DNA of 64,000 nucleotides from Mesomycoplasma hyopneumoniae J (GTDB lineage Bacteria; Bacillota_I; Bacilli_A; Mycoplasmatales; Metamycoplasmataceae): NCBI RefSeq assembly GCF_000008205.1, contig NC_007295.1, positions 248,001 to 312,000 of the forward strand, read 5' to 3'. Shown piece by piece: positions 1 to 9,419 of this stretch (position 1 is its first letter; each line of letters starts with the position of its first letter). The notes under the pieces were generated by a model. It saw only the letters and a program-made list of their open reading frames with translations, ran no database searches and was not told where the DNA came from. The position numbers and the translations under genes were made by a program.

Positions 1-1475
1 ATGGCCCCTTTGATATCACCGAGATCAACTGGGGTTCCCAAGGTTCAATGATTCTTGAAAAAAATCAAAGTTATTATTCGGCTGATAAAACAATTCCAAG
101 TAAAATTAAAATATTTTTTGCCGAACAGCCCGAACTTCTTTCTTCACTTTTTTTAGATGGGTATATCGCCAAAACAAAAATTCCAACTACTTTTCAATCA
201 AAATTTTGATCTGAAAACAAAACAAGACAGTATATGCAAAAATTAACCGGTTATGGGACGATTGGAATTCAACTAAACCTTGATAATGTTAAAAAAGGAC
301 AGTCCTGATTACAAGATCCAGATCTTAGAAGAGCAATTTTATATGGGATTAATAGGGTTGATCTTTTGAATTTATACGGCCTTGATCATTCTTTTGCCCA
401 AACTACTTGGTCAAATTTTGACGGGATTCTAACCGCTCGGGGTTATCCACTTGAGACTTTCTTAGGAGATCGAAAATATAAATCTGAGTTTAAAGGAAAA
501 GATGGTAAAGAGCTTGAATTTCCTGTTTTAGCCCAGAATTATAAAAAACATTTAGCAAAAAGTGTATGATTTGAGGCTGTTCCAAGAAAAGATGAAATTT
601 ATAATCCTCAAGTTGCAAAGTTTTTCCTTGATCGGTTTAGGAAAAAATACCCAAAAGTTGCTAAGGTTAGTCTAAATTTTATTTATAAAGATGATAATGA
701 AGAAAAAGTTGCCACTGGTCTTCAAGATATTCTTTCGCCAAATACAAATAATTTTATCCAGATTGAACCAGTAAGACTTCCTGATGGGATTTATCAACAA
801 CGGATTGCTAAAGGTGAATTTGATTTTACAATGAAAAATTTTGACTTTTTCAACATCGGAAGTGCCCAACCCCATTCTTATATTAAAGCTTTTTTTAATT
901 CTGATGAGATTTCTCCCCGCGATAATAAGTTTTCCGGACTTGAGTCAAATCCAGCCGCTTCACTTACTTATTGGAAAATGTGGAACTCACTTACAAAAGA
1001 GGAGAAAAATGCTTTAGTAAAAAGGCTTGAAATTTCTCCTATTTATCTTGCAAAATTTGAGGAGTTAATTACAAGAAAAATTAAGCTAGATAATCAAAAA
1101 AATCCGATTTTTAAAGAGGTTTTTCTAAATAAAGAACTAAAAGACAAAGCACTAGATATTAATCAAAAGCCAATTTTAATACCGGAATATGAAGAAAGTC
1201 TTGATCAATATAATGCTCGGATTGATGCTTTTTTTAATGGTCTTTTTAGTGAACAAGAGAAAAAAGAGGGTTGGACCCAAAATAAGGTTTTTGATTTTAT
1301 AGTTATTTTTGAAAAAATTATCCGCGAATTTGTTCCAATTATCCCAATTATGGAGGTTGATACTTACTGAATTATTAACCGAATTCGTGCAGGCGATAGT
1401 AACTCTTTCCAATTTGCATTTGATGTTGAAAACATCAAAGTTAATTATCTAAGTCCTGAAGATGGTAAAGAATAG
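1..1475 (+). CDS. oppA: Oligopeptide ABC transporter substrate-binding protein (partial, 5' end outside window)
   Basis: The open frame enters the window (first full codon at base 3) and ends at TAG 1473-1475, about 490 codons, so the signal peptide and lipobox are not visible. The residues resemble the second half of a mycoplasma OppA-like solute-binding lipoprotein: an NWGSQGSM stretch at the start, then a block ending DPDLRRAILYGINRVDLL, which matches the SBP_bac_5 pattern of partner-helix residues before a conserved Asn/Arg. Family role: binds peptides outside the membrane and delivers them to an OppBCDF permease. It ends in front of a strong terminator, so it is probably the last gene of its operon. 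Family assignment is fairly sure; substrate is not known. Confidence 0.75.
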
Positions 1476-1500
1476 AAGCTAATTTTAGTCTCTGAATTTA

Positions 1501-1537
1501 AAAAAGTACTATAAATTTATAGTACTTTTTTATTTTT
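1501..1537 (+). terminator. Intrinsic terminator after oppA
   Basis: A perfect 15-base inverted repeat (AAAAAGTACTATAAA with its complement) runs into a T-rich tail, 26 bases after the oppA stop. The hairpin is symmetric enough to also serve the minus-strand gene that ends at 1566. Confidence 0.75.
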
Positions 1538-1565
1538 GAGGTTAAAAATTTAGCATATAAAAGAT

Positions 1566-2309
1566 TTAAATTTCAGGTTTGGGAAAAAATATAGCCATAG
1601 ATTTTCTAAAATAATTATAAACCGAATTAGTAGAATTTCTCATAAGTTGGTAAGAAATCTTGTATAAAAAGTTTCTTGTAAAAATAACTACCACTAACGT
1701 AAAACAAAAATATGGTATAAAAAGAAGAAATAAGCCAAGACCTTTAAGGGAATTTTTATCAGATTTTGTTGCCATAGCAAATCTAGTAAACCATCCTTTT
1801 TCGATTATATTCGGAATAGTTTCAATAAGAATTGTTAATAAGACAAAAAAAGTAAATAAGATAAAAAAAGAACAAATTCGAGAATAAAAAATTCGTAAAT
1901 GAACTTTATATAGGAATTGTTTTTTGTCGTTTTCGAATTGAATTTCGTCCGGATTTAATTCAATTTCACGAATAATCATATTAAATCGATTAAGAAATAG
2001 AGGGGAAAACGGAGGTTTGATAACAAAATTATAGTATTTTGTATCAAATTCATTATTTGATAGAATTAATGCTTCACGTTTGTATTTTCTAATAAATCAT
2101 CAACCTTTAAATAAAAGATAAGATAAAGGAAAAATAATTAAAAAATATACAACAAGTCGGAACCATATAATAGTTTTATCTATAGGAATTTTGGAACTAA
2201 TAAAAATAAGAGCGAGTAATGAGCCTAATCCCACAATAAAAATAAAGCTAAATATTTTAAAGGTTGTATTTAGGAATAAACAATAAAAAAATAAACTAAC
2301 TGATTTCAT
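1566..2309 (-). CDS. Hypothetical membrane protein, four predicted helices
   Basis: A 247-residue protein that only becomes continuous when two adjacent UGA codons (around 2097-2102) are read as Trp-Trp. It has two hydrophobic helices near the N-terminus (about residues 15-35 and 48-68), a charged middle of about 75 residues, and two more helices (about 143-162 and 187-207). I do not recognise the family. The layout (helix pair, charged linker with an EIxLNPDE-like patch, helix pair) resembles the gene at 22349-23407, so the two could be distant paralogues. No clear Shine-Dalgarno precedes the ATG. It shares an island with a small hypothetical gene and a broken gene. Confidence 0.5.
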
Positions 2310-2354
2310 AAAACAAATTAGTAACTTAATACTTCATCCATTGCTCTTTGGATT

Positions 2355-2570
2355 CTATTTATTCAATCCTGGATAGTGAGAGGTTGATATTCAGTAAATG
2401 AACTTCTTTTTTACGTGATTTTTGTTTTTTTTATTTTTGATTTTGCTCAAAAAATTATCTTCAATTATGGCAAATAAATTTTTTAATTTATTTTTTAGAT
2501 TTTCCTCATAAGGTTGAGCAACAACAACATTACCCAAGCTCAAAAGGTTATTTAATTCTAAATTTTTCAT
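2355..2570 (-). CDS. Hypothetical small protein, possible gene remnant
   Basis: 71 residues from the ATG at 2570 to TAG at 2355, including a UGA read as Trp near 2391. The start is chosen for an AGGA about nine bases upstream; the frame is open up to 2663. The N-terminus (MKNLELNNLLSLG) is faintly like that of the gene at 24223-24801 (MKKILFNLGDLSQLPG), and the C-terminus is Lys-rich. It lies 45 bases upstream of the membrane protein at 1566-2309 in the same direction. It could be a decayed copy of part of the 22-25 kb cluster. No function is proposed. Confidence 0.35.
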
Positions 2571-2821
2571 TTTAATAATTCCTAAATTCACGATATAATT
2601 ACATTTTGCCATAAATAACAAGAAATTGAAATATTTTTTTAGATAGTTTAGCAAATTATTCAATGTTTTACTATAAAAATTTCAGAATAATAAATATTTT
2701 ATCCAATTAATTTTTTTCTATTAAACCTAATGTTTTAAATAAAAAACATTATTTCTGGAATTTTTTTATTATTTAATAGGAAAAGTGAAAAGATTTATGA
2801 ATATTTAAAAAATTTAAAATT

Positions 2822-3229
2822 ATGTATTTTTCGAATAAAAAAATGAAAATTAGTTTACCAAATATTAAATTAATTCAAAATAATAATGAAAATTTAATAA
2901 ACGTTATCCAGGGAAGTTTTGCGCTAAATTTTTATGGCTTAATTAATAGAATACCAAAAGATTTGAGTTTATTAATTTTTTTTAATAATTTTTAAATCAT
3001 CAATAAGAAAAATATAATTTTTAAATCAAAAATTTCAGCATCTTGAAATTTGGAAATAATTGAAATAAATAAATATTTCACCTTTTTGAAAATTTTAAGA
3101 ATTTTAGATTTAAAATATAAAATAAATCAACAACTAAATGATAAAGAAATTTTAATTTATTCGAATGAAAACAAGGAATTTATCTTTAGTACTTTATATA
3201 AATTAGTTGTACTTTTAACCTTTATTTAG
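2822..3229 (+). pseudogene. Broken nucleotidyltransferase-like (AbiEii-type) gene
   Basis: From ATG 2822 the frame reads 57 codons to TAA (2993-2995), then continues in the same frame to TAG at 3227-3229. The first part contains GSFALNFYGLINRIPKDLSL, which resembles the nucleotidyltransferase signature of AbiEii/AbiGii-like proteins (GG/GS-A-L-x-x-x-G-L-x-x-R-x-x-x-D-x-D). The second catalytic Asp position is Ser here. The interrupted frame and the missing Asp suggest a dead gene, possibly the toxin half of an abortive-infection/toxin-antitoxin pair. The similarity is short, so the family call is tentative. Confidence 0.4.
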
Positions 3230-3230
3230 T

Positions 3231-3260
3231 AAAAAATACTTTAAATTTAAGTATTTTTTA
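3231..3260. terminator. Bidirectional terminator between the broken gene and nrdE
   Basis: An 11-base arm AAAAAATACTT pairs with AAGTATTTTTT around a short AT loop. Runs of A and T flank both sides, so it can end the plus-strand remnant and the minus-strand nrd operon, whose last stop is 8 bases away. Confidence 0.7.
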
Positions 3261-3267
3261 ATTTGTT

Positions 3268-5430
3268 TTAAATCTGGCAAGATTGACAAGTTTCATAATT
3301 TTCTGAATCCTCAAGGACATCTTGACGAATTCTTACATAGTAAATTGACTTACAATTTTTTTTAAAAGCATAAATATAAGCTCGATTTAAGTCTCGAGTA
3401 GTCGCCTTGTCGGTCATAAATAAGGTCATCGAGATTGCTTGATCAACATGTTTTTGTGCTTCTGAGACAATGTTTATAATCGGAATTGGACCTAATTCAT
3501 AAGCTCCGTTTTGATAAAATTTGTATGTTTTAGGACTTAATTTATATGAAGGAACATAAATTCTCCCTAATTTTCCTTCTTTTCTTATCTCAACTGGGGC
3601 AACAACGGGCTGAAGCGAAGGCGTGCAGGAACTAAGATAGGAAATTGAGCCTGTAGGAGCAATCGCCATTAGATGTGAGTTGGCAATTCCTGTTTTTTTA
3701 ATTTTTTCAACAAGATGAATTCAATCTTTTTGAGTCGGAATTTCAACTTGATATTTTGCAAAAAGTTCTTTAATTTTATGTGTTTTTGGTACAAAAGTAT
3801 TCGGGGAAACTTTTGTATATTTATCAAAATATTCTCCTGATGCAAATTTGGTTTTTTCAAATCCAGAAAAAGGACCATATTTTTTTGCAAGTTTTTCAGA
3901 GGCTTTAAAAGCTGAAAAAGCTAAAGTATAGAAAAAAATGTTAGTAAAATCAAGCGCTTCCTCTGAGTCATAAAAAATTTCATTTTTAGCCAAAAACCCG
4001 TGTAAATTCATCGCCCCAAGGCCAATTGCATGATTTAAATTATTTCCTTTTTGGATTGAAGGCGCTACTGAGAGATCAGAATTTCGCGAGACAACATCAA
4101 GAGCTAACACTGAATAATAAACCATTTCTTCAAAATCAGGGCCTGATTCCATCGCCTTATCAATATTTAGCGATCCTAAATTACAACAAATATCCTTGCC
4201 TATTTCTTTAAAACTTAGATCGGGTAAAAATGTGCTTGGAGTTGAAGGCTGTGTGATTTCGCTACATAAATTTGACATCACAACGCGATCAGGATGAGCA
4301 TTTTCTTTATTGACAATATCTTCAAATAAAATATAAGGATAACCACTTTCAAAATGTAGCTCGGCAATAATTTTAAATAACTTTCTTGCCGAAATAAATG
4401 TTTTTTTAATTTCTGGATTTGCTAGCATTTGATAATATTTTTCACTAATAGAAATATCACTAAAAGCTTTTTGATATACTTTTTCAACATCATAGACAGA
4501 AAAAAGCGCCATTTTTTCATTATTTTTTGCTAATTCAAAAGTAATATTCGGAATTATTATCCCAAGAGAAAGCGATTTTATCCTGATTTTTTCATCAGCA
4601 TTTTCCCTTTTGGTATCTAAAAAAGCCAGAATATCCGGATGGTGGACATTTAAATAAACAGCCCCAGCACCTTGACGTTGTCCTAACTGGTTTGCATAAG
4701 AAAATGAATCTTCAAGAATTTTCATTACCGGAATTACACCAGTTGCTTGATTTTCAATGTTTTTAATCGGGGCACCTTGTTCGCGCAAATTTGAAAGTAA
4801 AACACTAACACCACCGCCACGTTTTGAAAGTTGGAGTGAGGTAGTAATTGCCCTGGAAATTGATTCCATATTATCTTCAACTCGGATTAAATAACAAGAG
4901 ACAAATTCACCTCTGTTTAATTTTCCGGCATTTAAAAATGTCGGGGTTGCCGGTTGAAATCGACCTAACATAATTTGTTCAAGAATTTTTTCAGCTTTTT
5001 GAAAATCTCCTTTTCCTAAAAATAAACTATTTAGTAAAACTCGATCGGGAAAATGTTCAAAATATACTAAATTATCATTAGATTTTAGTCCATAAGTTGA
5101 ATAAAATTTAAAAGCCCCCATAAAAGAAGAAAAAAAATGATTATAACTTCAAGCTTTTGTATTTAATTTCTCAAGTTCTTGGAATGAATATTGTCCTAAA
5201 ACTTTCGGATCATAATAATTATTTTGAACTAAAAATTCAATTCTTTCCTTAAAAGAATTGAAAAATTTAAATTTTGGATTAATTTCTTCATTAATATATT
5301 TCTCTGCTGCTAATAAATCAAATTTATGTGAATCAGGATGATTTGCAAAAATTTTGCTATTTGCATTTAAGCTAAGATAACTTTTTTCCTGATTTTTATC
5401 AAAATTCAGATCCAAACCCACTTTTTTCAT
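3268..5430 (-). CDS. nrdE: Ribonucleoside-diphosphate reductase, large (catalytic) subunit
   Basis: 720 residues, normal length for NrdE. It reduces NDPs to dNDPs, receiving a radical from NrdF. Visible family blocks include the Gly-rich substrate loop ([14 protein letters not shown]), CCNLGSLNI, the [14 protein letters not shown] segment and the C-terminal Cys pair (YETCQSCQI) that is re-reduced by a thioredoxin/NrdH-type donor. UGA Trp codons split it under the standard code. The start ATG at 5430 follows GGGAG. It is last in the operon nrdF-nrdI-nrdE, and the 55-base gap after nrdI holds a 6-base-pair hairpin (5446-5461) that could adjust relative expression. Assignment is secure. Confidence 0.97.
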
Positions 5431-5445
5431 TTATTTTCTCCCAAT

Positions 5446-5461
5446 TTAGTTAGCGAACTAA
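5446..5461. promoter_or_regulatory. Small hairpin in the nrdI-nrdE gap
   Basis: TTAGTT and AACTAA are separated by AGCG, a 6-base-pair stem just upstream of the nrdE ribosome binding site. It may affect mRNA processing or translation; there is no T-run, so it is unlikely to be a terminator. Confidence 0.3.
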
Positions 5462-5485
5462 CTATTATATTCATTATTTTTTAGC

Positions 5486-5938
5486 TTATTTTCCTCAAAA
5501 ATCTTCTAAAATTTGCCGAACCTTTTTTACATCATCATTTGTTCCTAATAATTCAAAACTATATAAAAAAGGAACTTTTAATTTTTGGGAAATAATTGTG
5601 CCTGCAAGCGCAAAAGTATCGCCAAAATTAGTGTTTCCAGAAGCGATTACAGCTTTACAAAATCGACGATTTTGTTCATTGTTTAAAAATTTTATTACCT
5701 GTTTTGGGACAGCCCCACTTCTTAGACCTTTTCCGCCACTATAAGTTGGACAAAAAAGTACATAATCTTTATCAACTACTAATTCTTGGTCAATCTCAAC
5801 AGGAATTCTTGCTTTTTCAAAGTTTAATTTTTCGACAAACCGATGGGTATTATTCGAAATTGAGGAAAAATAAACAACAAAAATTTCTCCTCTTAATTTA
5901 GATTTGTTTATTATATCATATTTTTCATCATTTGTCAT
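5486..5938 (-). CDS. nrdI: NrdI flavodoxin-like activator of NrdF
   Basis: 150 residues, the usual NrdI size. It binds FMN and supplies an oxidant for generating the NrdF radical. The N-terminal VYFSSISNNTHRF loop matches the phosphate-binding loop of NrdI (S/T-rich, NTxRF), and GNTNFGDTF is the conserved flavin loop. The start at 5938 is chosen because GGGAG sits seven bases upstream; an in-frame ATG at 5977 would overlap the end of nrdF and lacks a ribosome site. It begins 1 base after the nrdF stop. In this genome the partner NrdF appears to be of the metal-free kind, where NrdI chemistry is thought to hydroxylate a Tyr. Confidence 0.93.
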
Positions 5939-5939
5939 T

Positions 5940-7001
5940 TTAAAACTCCCAATCTTCATCTTCGGTTTCTTCAGCAAGCGCCATTACATAAGAAGAGCCA
6001 TTTCCTGAAAAAAAGTCATGATTTTCATCAGCTCGAGCCGATAATTGACTAAAAATTTCAGGTTCAATTTCGGTTTCCTCTTTTGAAAAAGGTGAATCAT
6101 ATCCTAGATTTTGCAAGAATTTCCCGGCATTATAAATGCTAAATTTTATTGCTGATTCAGCAAGTCCAACTTCAGAATATAAATCATAGAGATAATCTTT
6201 TTCTAATTCAATTAGTTTATATAATAGATCAAAGGTAAATTTTTTAATTTCGTCTTGTTTTTCCGGGCTTAATTTTTCCACTTTTTTTTGAAATTTATAA
6301 CCTGAATAATAATTATGAATCACTTTATCGCGTAAAATCAGTCGAATAATATCGGATGTATTTGGCAGTTTTGAACGCGCTGAAAGATAAAAAGGAAGAT
6401 AAAAACCACCATATAAGAGAAAACCAGGCATTAAAGCAGCAGCAACTTTTGATTTTAAAGGATCTTCACCTACATAAAAAGGTATAAGAATTCTGGCCCT
6501 TTTTTGCAATTTTTCGTTATTGATTACCCAGTTATGCGCCTCTTCTATTTCTTCACTTGAGCAAAGGGTAGAAAAAATTGAACCATAAGAACGAGCATGA
6601 ACCCCAACCATAAAAGCGAAATTTGTATAAATTACCTGTTCATGATCAGTTAAAGAGTGTTTAATTTGGGCTACATCACCGATTGTTGCCTGAATTGTAT
6701 CAAGTAAAGTAAGTCCGGTAAAAGTGCGAGTAACTACTTTTTTTCAGGTAGGTGATAAAGTTCTTCAGGATTCAAGATCATTTGAAAGCGGAATTTTTTC
6801 TGGAATTCAGAAATTTTGCACTATTCGGGTTCAAACTTCAAGATCTTTTGGATCATTTATGATATTTCAGTTGATTGATCGCATTTTTCCTGAAAAATTA
6901 TTAAGCGCATATTCGAGTGGCGAAACTGATTGATGGTAGTAGTCGTTTTTTATTTTTAATTTATTATTATTACTATTACTATTTAATTTTGAATTAATCA
7001 T
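5940..7001 (-). CDS. nrdF: Ribonucleotide reductase radical subunit, metal-free class Ie (VPK) type
   Basis: 353 residues, ferritin-like R2 fold. Seen directly: the carboxylate positions that bind metal in class Ib NrdF are altered. D101 (LLDT) and both His (H135, H229) remain. The Glu of FMEAVH is V132 (FMVGVH), the Glu of LESF is P192 (LMPGF), and the Glu of RDEAVH is K226 (RDKVIH). Y139 (HARSY) is kept. Established knowledge: V/P/K replacement defines class Ie NrdF of some mycoplasmas, which is metal-independent and carries a DOPA radical at this Tyr formed with NrdI. The start ATG at 7001 gives a roughly 20-residue Asn/Lys-rich leader. First gene of the nrdF-nrdI-nrdE operon. Confidence 0.96.
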
Positions 7002-7234
7002 ATTTAGCTCTTTTTAGTGTCTTGGGCCTTAATTTTACCAAAAAATCAAAAATATTTTTTTGTATTTTTTGGTAAACGGTAAATTAAAAAATTGATTTTT
7101 TACCTAAAAATCCTATGAATTTATAGACTTTTTTAGGTTTAAAATAATAAAATAAAGGATAAATAAAAAGGTTAAAAAAATAATTAATAATATTTTTTAT
7201 ACATTTTAAACGATTTTTTGAAAAAAAATTTAAT

Positions 7235-7273
7235 TTATTCATATATTTTGAAAAAGTTAAAATATATGAATAA
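7235..7273 (-). terminator. Perfect 15-bp hairpin upstream of nrdF
   Basis: TTATTCATATATTTT and its exact complement flank a 9-base loop. On the minus strand the stem is followed after a few bases by a run of eight T. It would stop transcripts running from glyA toward nrdF, or act as a leader attenuator for nrdF if the promoter lies further upstream. Confidence 0.5.
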
Positions 7274-7331
7274 AAATAAGTAAAATTCCTTATTTTTTTG
7301 GAAATTTTATTAATATTTTATTGCTTTATGT

Positions 7332-7337
7332 TATAAT
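7332..7337 (+). promoter_or_regulatory. -10 box (TATAAT) for the small ORF
   Basis: A consensus TATAAT lies 34 bases upstream of the ATG at 7371. No -35 is obvious, as is usual in mycoplasmas. Confidence 0.5.
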
Positions 7338-7370
7338 GAAATCAGATTTAATTAGGCCGGAGGTTTGAAA

Positions 7371-7517
7371 ATGCATAGAACAAGAACGAGGAACATCTTA
7401 AATTGAATTAAAGTAAAAATAATCAATTGATGATGAACTTCTGTTATAAAAATTGATGAGTCAGTAGTTCTAATTTTAAAAGTTTTACAGCTTTTCATTC
7501 TTGAATTTAGTCATTAA
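7371..7517 (+). CDS. Small unrecognised ORF (48 residues) with complete expression signals
   Basis: ATG 7371 to TAA 7515-7517, containing four UGA codons, three of them consecutive (WWW at residues 20-22), so it is invisible under the standard code. It has a consensus -10, an unusually strong ribosome site (CCGGAGG, seven bases before the ATG) and a terminator 27 bases after the stop, so it is a self-contained monocistronic unit. The N-terminus is Arg-rich (MHRTRTRNILNW), followed by amphipathic/hydrophobic segments ending LILKVLQLFILEFSH. I do not recognise it. It could be a small membrane or toxin-like peptide, or the locus could be a structured small RNA with a fortuitous frame. Confidence 0.45.
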
Positions 7518-7543
7518 AGTTAGAAATTTTATTCATTTTATAT

Positions 7544-7570
7544 AAAGGTTAATTTTATTAACCTTTTTTT
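7544..7570 (+). terminator. Terminator after the small ORF
   Basis: AAAGGTTAA / TTAACCTTT, a 9-base-pair stem followed by a T-run. It closes the transcript of the small ORF and faces the end of glyA. Confidence 0.75.
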
Positions 7571-7657
7571 GTTTTTTCAGAATAAGAAATAAAAATAATT
7601 TTATATTTATAAACCATAAGTTAAAAAAATAACATAATTTATAGACTTTTTTAACGT

Positions 7658-8914
7658 TTAAGGTCAGTAACTTTTTTTAATCGGGAAATTTTTAGTTAAA
7701 ATTTTAACTTTTTTCTTAATTTCTTTAATTTCAAGCGCATTTAGCTCTTTTTTTCTCAGAACAAAATCAATTATTTCTGCCATTTGACTAAATTCCTGTT
7801 CCTTAAAGCCCCGCGAAGTCATCGCCGGGGTTCCCAAACGTAATCCCGAAGTTACAAATGGACTTAAAGTATCATTTGGAATTGTGTTTTTATTGGTGAT
7901 AATATTAACAGATTCAAGTAAAATTTGCGCCTGTTTGCCATTTAGATTATAAGAACTAAGAACGTCGATGGTAAAAAGGTGATTTTCGGTACCCTGAGAT
8001 ACAATTCTTATTCCTTTTTTTATAAATTCACTAGCAAAATGCGATGCATTTTTAACAATTTGGGCACAATATTCTTTAAATCAAGGTTCTAAAGCTTCTT
8101 TAAAAGCAACAGCTTTCGCCGCAATTGTATGAAAAAAAGGCCCGCCTTGAATTCCCGGAAAGACAACTTTATCAATTTTTGCAGCAATTTCTTTACTGTT
8201 AGTTAAAATCAGGCCGCCTCTTGGTCCTCTCAAAGTTTTCTGGGTTGTTGAGGTTATTATATGGGCATATCCAACCGGCGAAGGATGTTGGCCTGCAGCA
8301 ATAAGCCCGGCAATATGAGCAATATCAGCAAGTAAAAACGCATTTACTTTATCAGCGATTTGTCGAAAGCGAGCAAAATCAATTTTTCTTGAATATGCTG
8401 AATAACCACAAATAATTAAATTCGGCTTTGTTTTTAAGGCTATTTTTTCGATTGCGTCATAATCAAGAAGTTCATTTTCATCTAAAAAATAACTAATTCC
8501 TGAATAAAACATTCCTGAAAAATTGATTTTATATCCATGACTTAAATGCCCACCAGCATTTAAGTCAAGTCCAAGAATTTTATCCCCGGGCTTTAAAAGT
8601 GCTGCAAAAACAGCGGCGTTTGCACTTGATCCAGAATAAGGTTGAACATTTGCATACTCAATCTTAAAAAGTTTTTTTACTCTTTCAATTGCGATTTTTT
8701 CAATTTGATCGATAAAAGTACAGCCACCATAATACCTTTTCCCCGGATAACCTTCACCATATTTGTTACTAGGACTTGTTCCATTTGCCAAAATTACGTC
8801 TTCTGAGGCATAATTTTCACTTGCAATTAACTCGATTTGGCTATTCTGTCTTTTAGATTCTAAATTAATCAGCTCAGAAATTTGTTGGTCTCTAAGTTTG
8901 ATTTTCTTATACAT
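7658..8914 (-). CDS. glyA: Serine hydroxymethyltransferase
   Basis: 418 residues. A PLP enzyme converting serine and tetrahydrofolate to glycine and 5,10-methylene-THF. Recognisable blocks: [11 protein letters not shown] near the N-terminus, [11 protein letters not shown], the DxAHxAGL motif as [14 protein letters not shown], and the PLP-lysine loop [14 protein letters not shown] (Gln where most have His before the Lys). A tail ending KKSYWP includes a UGA Trp. An upstream in-frame ATG (8929) overlaps the TATAAT box on the same strand, so the ATG at 8914 is preferred; neither has a clear Shine-Dalgarno, so the mRNA may be nearly leaderless. Monocistronic. Confidence 0.95.
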
Positions 8915-8927
8915 TGGAATTTTATAC

Positions 8928-8933
8928 ATTATA
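8928..8933 (-). promoter_or_regulatory. -10 box for glyA
   Basis: TATAAT on the minus strand in the context TGTATAATG, placed so that transcription would begin just before the ATG at 8914. This argues for that start codon. Confidence 0.5.
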
Positions 8934-8997
8934 CACTAAAAAACCAAAAAAAAATAATTTTTTTAATTTTTTTATAAAAAGCCTTTAAAACACGTTA

Positions 8998-9021
8998 CTT
9001 TTTTGTTTGAAAACAAAAAAG
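8998..9021. repeat. Inverted repeat between glyA and iolA
   Basis: An 11-base perfect inverted repeat with a 2-base centre, in the control region shared by glyA and the inositol operon. It is a candidate operator or bidirectional structure; no binding protein can be named from sequence. Confidence 0.4.
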
Positions 9022-9324
9022 CTAACAACGGTATCGGTGTATTGAAAAAATTCTTTTTTAGGTTTTTTAGTTCAAGTTTTAAGAATTATTAAAAAATTGA
9101 TTTAAAAAGAAAAAAAACAAAAATTGTTGAATAAAAACCAAAATTTTTGAAATTTTGCCGAAAATCAGGTTAGTAAATTTTTGGTTTAAAAATTTTTGAA
9201 AGCAAATTTGAGAAAAAAACAAGAAAAACAAGAAAACCAAGAAAAATCAAAAAAAGAAGAAAAAAAACTAGATAATACAAAAAAATTAATAAAAAATAAA
9301 AAAAATTATTTTTTATGTTAAAAT

Positions 9325-9330
9325 TATAAT
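9325..9330 (+). promoter_or_regulatory. -10 box for the inositol operon
   Basis: TATAAT (context TTAAAATTATAATCG), 90 bases upstream of iolA, giving a long AT-rich leader. Confidence 0.5.
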
Positions 9331-9419
9331 CGTAGGGTTAAAAATTGATAATTTTTAATAACCCACACAATAAAACTTAAAAAAAACATATCATATTTAT
9401 ATTTTTGTAAAGGAGATAA

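Larger units (their letters stand above)
7002..7370. other. Intergenic region between nrdF and the small ORF
   Basis: No gene seen. It holds the upstream region of nrdF (no convincing -10 found), a strong 15-base-pair hairpin at 7235-7273, and the plus-strand promoter and leader of the small ORF at 7371. Confidence 0.6.
8915..9419. other. Divergent intergenic region, glyA / iol operon
   Basis: No gene seen. It contains the glyA -10, an 11-base inverted repeat at 8998-9021 (CTTTTTTGTTT with its complement), an A-rich stretch with AACAAGAAAA-like repeats at about 9213-9262, the iol promoter (9325) and a strong AAAGGAG ribosome site just before 9420. Confidence 0.6.

Noticed and set aside
7371-7517. 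Considered whether this locus is the signal recognition particle RNA, tmRNA or RNase P RNA.
   Set aside because: None of the conserved core motifs of these RNAs is visible; a small coding gene or unknown sRNA fits better.
9200-9265. AACAAGAAAA-like repeats considered as a CRISPR or structured array.
   Set aside because: The units are short, imperfect and without spacers; simple A-rich low complexity.
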